Source: Alphaproteobacteria bacterium
GTDB lineage: Bacteria; Pseudomonadota; Alphaproteobacteria; ATCC43930; CGMCC-115725
Assembly: GCA_019237175.1 (NCBI GenBank)
Contig: JAFAHP010000096.1
Span: 1-26,737, forward strand
DNA: 26,737 bases
Direction: 5' to 3'
Positions 23,087 through 26,737 of this stretch are shown in pieces; positions within the stretch are counted from its first letter, which is position 1; every line of letters starts with the position of its first letter. The notes beneath the pieces were generated by a model. The model made no database searches. It saw only the letters and a program-made list of their open reading frames with translations, and had not been told where the DNA came from. The position numbers and the translations under genes were made by a program.

Positions 23087-24646
23087 ATGAGAAGTTCGGG
23101 TATCTTGCGAGGCTTGGTGGTGCCACAGGCGGCGGGCGCGACGCGTAAGGCATCCCTGCTGGTCGGCGTCGCTATTGCCGGAATGGGCTGCACGCCGCTC
23201 GGCGGATCGAGCCCGGGGCAGGTCAGGATGACGAGTTTTGCCCCGTTGGTCCAGGAGGTGATCCCTGCCGTCGTCAATGTGTCTGCGGTCCAGAAGGCGA
23301 GCAAGGCCGCGGTGAATTGGGGCTCGGGCGACGGCGTCAACCCCGTGGAGGATCGGGAATCCGCAGGCTTGCCACCCGCAGCGCTAGACGAATTTCTGCG
23401 CAAGTTCTTTGAAGAGCAGGAACGCAAGGGTTCCCCCCACCTCCCGGGCTTGGCTTTGGGGTCGGGTTTCATTGTCGACCCGCGCGGCTACATCGTTACT
23501 GACGAACACGTACTGGAGAACGCCGAGAGTGTCACCGTCACGTTCCACGACTCGACGCAACACAAAGCGAAAATCATCGGGCGCGATCCGCTGACCGATC
23601 TGGCGCTGCTCAAGATCGACGCGCCGCATCCGTTGCCTTGCGTGCAATGGGGCGACAGCGACGCGGTACGGGTCGGCGATTGGGTGTTGGCGATCGGCAA
23701 CCCTTTCGGGCTTGACGACACGGTCAGCAGCGGAATCATCTCGGCGCGTAGCCGCGACATCCACGCCGGCCCGTACGACGATTTTCTGCAGATCGACGCT
23801 TCAATCAATCGCGGCAATTCGGGGGGCCCGACCTTCGACCTGGACGGGAAAGTCATCGGCATTAATAGCGCGATCTATTCCCCGAATGGCGGCTCCGTCG
23901 GCATTGGCTTTGCGATCCCCGCAAATCTTGCCCGGCCCGTCGTCGACCAATTGTTGGAGCACGGCAAGGTTGAGCGTGGTTGGCTTGGCGTTCAGATCCA
24001 ACCCGTCACCCCAGAAATCGCGGACGGCTTCGGACTGCCGGGGCCCCAGGGCGCGCTGGTAGCTGGGGTCAGCCCTGCCGGGCCAGCTGCGCGCGCTGGT
24101 TTTGTTCAAGGCGATGTCATACTTACGGTCAACGGCCGCCCGATCGACCGCATGCGCGACCTGCCGCTGATCGTCGCCGAAATGCCCGTCGGTCGGGTGG
24201 CCGAGGTGAGCGTATGGCGGGGGAATCGAGAGGTCAGTCTGCACCCGTTAATCGGTCTGATGCCCGATGAGCCGCAAGCAGCCGAACTCCCACCGCCACA
24301 GACCCCGCGTTCACCTAAAGCCGTCCCCGACATTGCCGCGGGATTGCGGCTCGGGCCGCTGACCGCGCAACAGCGTCAACGCCTGCAGCTTCCGAAAGAC
24401 GTGGGCGGCGCCGTCGTGACCGCGATCACCGAAGGGAGCCCGCTTGCCGCTGGGAACCTTCTGCCCGGCGACGTCATTGAAATGATCGACCAACAGCCGG
24501 TAGCCTCGCCCCGGGACGTCGTCGCCAAACTTCACGAGGCAGCCGCCCGCGGCGCCAAGACGATATTGATGCTGGTAAACCGCCAGGGCAGCAATCGCTA
24601 TGTGGCGTTCGTGTTAGGTGATCGGCCCGCCGATGCTCCCGGCTGA
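23087..24646 (+). CDS. HtrA/DegP-type serine protease with two PDZ domains
   Basis: About 519 residues from the ATG at 23087 (GGAGGG 4 bases upstream; a TTG at 23072 is less likely). The N-terminus has a basic start and a hydrophobic segment (ASLLVGVAIAGMGC) that may be an anchor, signal peptide or poor lipobox with Cys at about 35. The trypsin-like domain has the triad His at about 141 (VTDEHVLE), Asp at about 171 (DPLTDLALLKI) and Ser at about 245 (GNSGGP). Two PDZ domains follow, at about 290-390 and 410-510. HtrA proteases act in the periplasm on misfolded proteins. The residues before His are TDE where TNN or TNH is common. Sigma-E-like control is usual for the family, but no site was recognised. 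Confidence 0.94.
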   Translation: MRSSGILRGLVVPQAAGATRKASLLVGVAIAGMGCTPLGGSSPGQVRMTSFAPLVQEVIPAVVNVSAVQKASKAAVNWGSGDGVNPVEDRESAGLPPAALDEFLRKFFEEQERKGSPHLPGLALGSGFIVDPRGYIVTDEHVLENAESVTVTFHDSTQHKAKIIGRDPLTDLALLKIDAPHPLPCVQWGDSDAVRVGDWVLAIGNPFGLDDTVSSGIISARSRDIHAGPYDDFLQIDASINRGNSGGPTFDLDGKVIGINSAIYSPNGGSVGIGFAIPANLARPVVDQLLEHGKVERGWLGVQIQPVTPEIADGFGLPGPQGALVAGVSPAGPAARAGFVQGDVILTVNGRPIDRMRDLPLIVAEMPVGRVAEVSVWRGNREVSLHPLIGLMPDEPQAAELPPPQTPRSPKAVPDIAAGLRLGPLTAQQRQRLQLPKDVGGAVVTAITEGSPLAAGNLLPGDVIEMIDQQPVASPRDVVAKLHEAAARGAKTILMLVNRQGSNRYVAFVLGDRPADAPG

Positions 24647-24663
24647 TCCGTCGATGCCGCCGT

Positions 24664-26028
24664 TTACTCGGCCGCAAGCTGCAGCCGTTGGCCGCGTAAT
24701 TCGGCGACCCGAGCGCGAGTATAGAGTTCGGTCCAGTTCGACAGCGCAAAATCGGTAACTTGCCGCGGATCATAATCGCGCTCGGGAATCGAGACCTCCT
24801 TACCGGCAATGTGAACGGCGCTGATGCGGCGTCGGTCCTGCAGCCCGCCGATATCTTCGAGCGGCGAGAAGTCGAGCGCGAGAACATCCGCGAACCGGCC
24901 GGGCTCCAGCCGCCCGATATGGTCGCCCTGGCTCATGAAGCGCGCGTTGACCTCGGTTGCCGCCCGCAACGCCGCAGCGGGAGTGAAGCCGAGATCCTCG
25001 ACAAAGAGTTCGAGTTCGCGGGCGTTCCATTCACCATACGGCGTCACGGCAAATCCGGTATCGGTTCCCGTCATCATCGGAATCCCGGCGGCGCGCGCCT
25101 TTTTCCAATTGCCGCAGCCGATCTCGTATTCCCGGCGCGCTGCGCCAGGGCGGCCTTTTTGTCCGGCGGGTTCGTGGGGCTGAGTGAACTCGATGACGTT
25201 CTTTGGCTGGGTCAGGGTCGGGCACAAGGCGCTGCCGGTCTCGAGCATGGCCGCAATGCACTCGTCGTCGAGATGATTGGCGTGAAAGATCAGATCGACA
25301 CCGCTGCGCGCCGCGTAAAGCGTCGCCTCGCGGCCGCGCGCGTGCGCGACGGCCTTTTTGCCGAGACGATGGGTCTCGCGCACCATCGCATCGGTCTCTT
25401 CCTGGTTGAATGCAGCGACCAGCTCGCCATTCTCGCGGCGCTGGATGCCGTCGAGCGCGATCTTGATGCAATCGACGCCGTCCTTGACCTGGCGGCGGAT
25501 TTCTTCGATCGCCTCGGCGATGTTTGTCACGAGCTTGCCGATCGAGGTTTCGGGCGCGCCGATCCAGGTCGGGTACCAATCGGTGAGACCTTGGTGCGTT
25601 GTCAAATAGCGACCGGCCGCCATGACGCGCGGGCCGTCGAACAGCCCGGCGCGGATGGCATTGCGGATCGAGAGGCTGATTTGCCCGGCATCGCCCGGCG
25701 AGCACAACGCGGTAAAGCCGGCGGCTGCGCATTTCTGAGCAAAAAATAGACCGCGCAATGCGCGAAATTCGAGCGGGCTGTAGAGGTCGATGTCCTCCTC
25801 GCTTTTGGCATTGCCGTAAGCGAGGTGGGTGTGCACATCGATCAGTCCCGGCATCACAAACAGTCTCGAATAGTCGAGCATCCGGTCCTGGCGCGTGCGC
25901 CGCGGCGCGTCGCCGTCGGGCCCGGCATATTCGATGACGCCGGCCTCATCGACGACCAGGGTCTGATGCTGTCTCGCGTCGTCTTCGCACCCGGTGAACA
26001 GCTGGCCGCAACGCACAAAAGTCTTCAT
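24664..26028 (-). CDS. Metal-dependent amidohydrolase (imidazolonepropionase/prolidase-like)
   Basis: A 454-residue protein. CAGGAG lies 8 bases before the ATG at 26028. It is an amidohydrolase-superfamily TIM barrel with a composite beta-sandwich. Metal ligands are HTH in VMPGLIDVHTHLA (His66, His68), Lys189 in DCIKIAL, His229 in VAHARG, His in IFHANHLDD (about 249 or 252) and Asp323 in GTDTG. The C-terminal GRLEPGRFADVLALD is also typical. Close relatives hydrolyse N-acyl amino acids, Xaa-Pro dipeptides or cyclic amides, and the substrate cannot be named from sequence alone. No signal peptide. It converges on the HtrA gene, 17 bases apart. Confidence 0.9.
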   Translation of the reverse strand: MKTFVRCGQLFTGCEDDARQHQTLVVDEAGVIEYAGPDGDAPRRTRQDRMLDYSRLFVMPGLIDVHTHLAYGNAKSEEDIDLYSPLEFRALRGLFFAQKCAAAGFTALCSPGDAGQISLSIRNAIRAGLFDGPRVMAAGRYLTTHQGLTDWYPTWIGAPETSIGKLVTNIAEAIEEIRRQVKDGVDCIKIALDGIQRRENGELVAAFNQEETDAMVRETHRLGKKAVAHARGREATLYAARSGVDLIFHANHLDDECIAAMLETGSALCPTLTQPKNVIEFTQPHEPAGQKGRPGAARREYEIGCGNWKKARAAGIPMMTGTDTGFAVTPYGEWNARELELFVEDLGFTPAAALRAATEVNARFMSQGDHIGRLEPGRFADVLALDFSPLEDIGGLQDRRRISAVHIAGKEVSIPERDYDPRQVTDFALSNWTELYTRARVAELRGQRLQLAAE

Positions 26029-26415
26029 CCTGGGCGCTCCTGTAAATGCTGCCTCACTCTAACCCGAGGCGACAGGTCCGGCAATCTCACCGCCTCTCCG
26101 CAACGCGCCCCTCACCTGCGTCAATGCTCCGCCAGTTCGGCGGGGCGCGAACCAGCTGATCGGACGCGCAGAGAAGATGAGGAGCAGCTTCATTCCTAAC
26201 CAGCTGGCTCGCTCGGCAATGGCCGCAGTGGTCGCACGGGTGACCGGCGGCGGCCGACGCGCAGCGTACTTACAGTGTGTCACCGCTCAACCGAAGGCGG
26301 CCATGGGTGCAAACATTCCACCCGAGCCGGTCAAGCCGCTTTCCGCCCGACCACAAGCGCAGCAGCCCTCCTCTGGTGGCGATCCGCGCCGTCGCGGCGC
26401 ATCGAGAGATCCGGG
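26029..26415. other. Intergenic stretch without a supported gene
   Basis: The short open frames here are Arg/Pro-rich and have no ribosome site or motif. The part nearest 26028 should hold the amidohydrolase promoter, and the other end is the 3' flank of the autotransporter-like gene. Nothing else was recognised. Confidence 0.4.
26386..26400 (-). terminator. Hairpin after the autotransporter-like gene
   Basis: A perfect 6-bp stem with a 3-base loop (GCGCCG and CGGCGC) lies 15 bases after the TAG at 26416. It is well placed for a terminator, but no T-tract follows, so an intrinsic terminator is uncertain. Confidence 0.3.
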
Positions 26416-26737
26416 CTAAAACATCATACGGATACCGGCAGTAAAGCTGTTGAAGCTGGTATGACTGATCCCCAGAATGGCATCATAATTGACAAAGCCC
26501 GATGCGCGGGCCGACAGCTGCAACGAAACCCCGACCCCGAGATCATAATAGTTCTTCGAGGTCGGGGTGCCCGGCAAAATGAACTCGAAAGCAAGCCCGG
26601 TGACGTATCATTACTGTACGCGACCGAAACGTTGGTGTTGGCCGGATTATACTGGTGCGCCCAGCGAAACCGAGCAATGGGATAGAGCGCACCAAACGAT
26701 GTGTTCACCGGGTATTGGGCGTCACCGCCGAGGAACA
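26416..26737 (-). pseudogene. C-terminal end of an autotransporter-like outer-membrane barrel, frameshifted, partial
   Basis: Runs in from the right edge. One frame reads TSFGALYPIARFRWAHQYN and then TNVSVAYSND. After about 26608 that frame becomes unlike a barrel, and the next frame takes over with YVTGLAFEFILPG, YYDLGVGVSLQLSARASGF, AILGISHTSFNSF and finally AGIRMMF before TAG. The alternating pattern and terminal Phe are typical of the last strands of an autotransporter beta-barrel, recognised by the BAM complex. Both halves look like one continuous domain, so a one- or two-base deletion or a sequencing error near 26607 is the simplest explanation. The passenger and most of the barrel lie outside the window. 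The function is unknown. Confidence 0.6.

Noticed and set aside
23087..23191. Lipoprotein signal on the HtrA-type protease
   Set aside because: Residues before the Cys (GMG) do not fit a good lipobox, so it is noted only as a possibility in the gene entry.
24760..25749. Plus-strand open frame of 329 codons
   Set aside because: Antisense to the amidohydrolase, whose metal ligands are all present in the opposite strand.

Overview
The window looks like a chromosomal segment of a GC-rich Gram-negative bacterium, most likely an alphaproteobacterium of the Hyphomicrobiales/Rhodospirillales type. This rests on gene content (bifunctional CoaBC next to Dut and an Rrf2 regulator, a periplasmic HtrA protease, an autotransporter-type beta-barrel end, a Tat-exported protein) and on general familiarity with such proteins. 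No rRNA or other marker gene is present, so the placement is an inference. No tRNA, rRNA, CRISPR array, insertion sequence or phage gene was seen.

Left third (about 1-8.6 kb), accessory glycosylation locus. A minus-strand run reads, in transcription order: a GT2 glycosyltransferase with a TPR-like tail; a GT71/MNN1-like putative mannosyltransferase; a GT62/Anp1-like glycosyltransferase; an HPr-kinase-like P-loop protein; a GT10 alpha-1,3-fucosyltransferase-like enzyme; a GT4 glycosyltransferase; a stand-alone PqqD-like protein (RiPP recognition element fold); and a Tat-exported pentapeptide-repeat protein. A broken sulfotransferase lies in the opposite direction between the GT2 and GT71 genes. 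A PqqD-type peptide chaperone and an HprK-like kinase beside five unrelated glycosyltransferases is the most unusual thing here. It suggests an uncharacterised peptide, protein or glycan modification system, perhaps with the pentapeptide protein as substrate. That function is a hypothesis.

Middle (about 9-16.5 kb), mixed envelope and housekeeping genes. These are a possible DUF2905 protein, a possible 60-residue membrane protein, a PBP1A-type bifunctional peptidoglycan synthase with a duplicated four-cysteine C-terminal motif, a small conserved-looking hypothetical, a rhomboid protease, a secreted dienelactone-hydrolase-like enzyme, a DUF2721 membrane protein, a HEAT-repeat protein and a cyanase (cynS).

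Sulfur block (about 16.9-21.6 kb). moeB/thiF-like and cysK read on the minus strand. Diverging from cysK are three consecutive DsrE-like genes. An Rrf2 regulator without the IscR cysteine cluster sits at the end of a coaBC-dut-rrf2 run. The arrangement suggests a sulfur assimilation/trafficking neighbourhood, possibly under Rrf2 control.

Right end (about 21.6-26.7 kb). coaBC has a perfect palindrome inside its inter-domain linker and a probable TTG start. Next come a divergent HtrA-type protease with two PDZ domains, a convergent metal-dependent amidohydrolase, and the C-terminal strands of an autotransporter-like barrel that needs a frameshift to read through and runs off the window edge.
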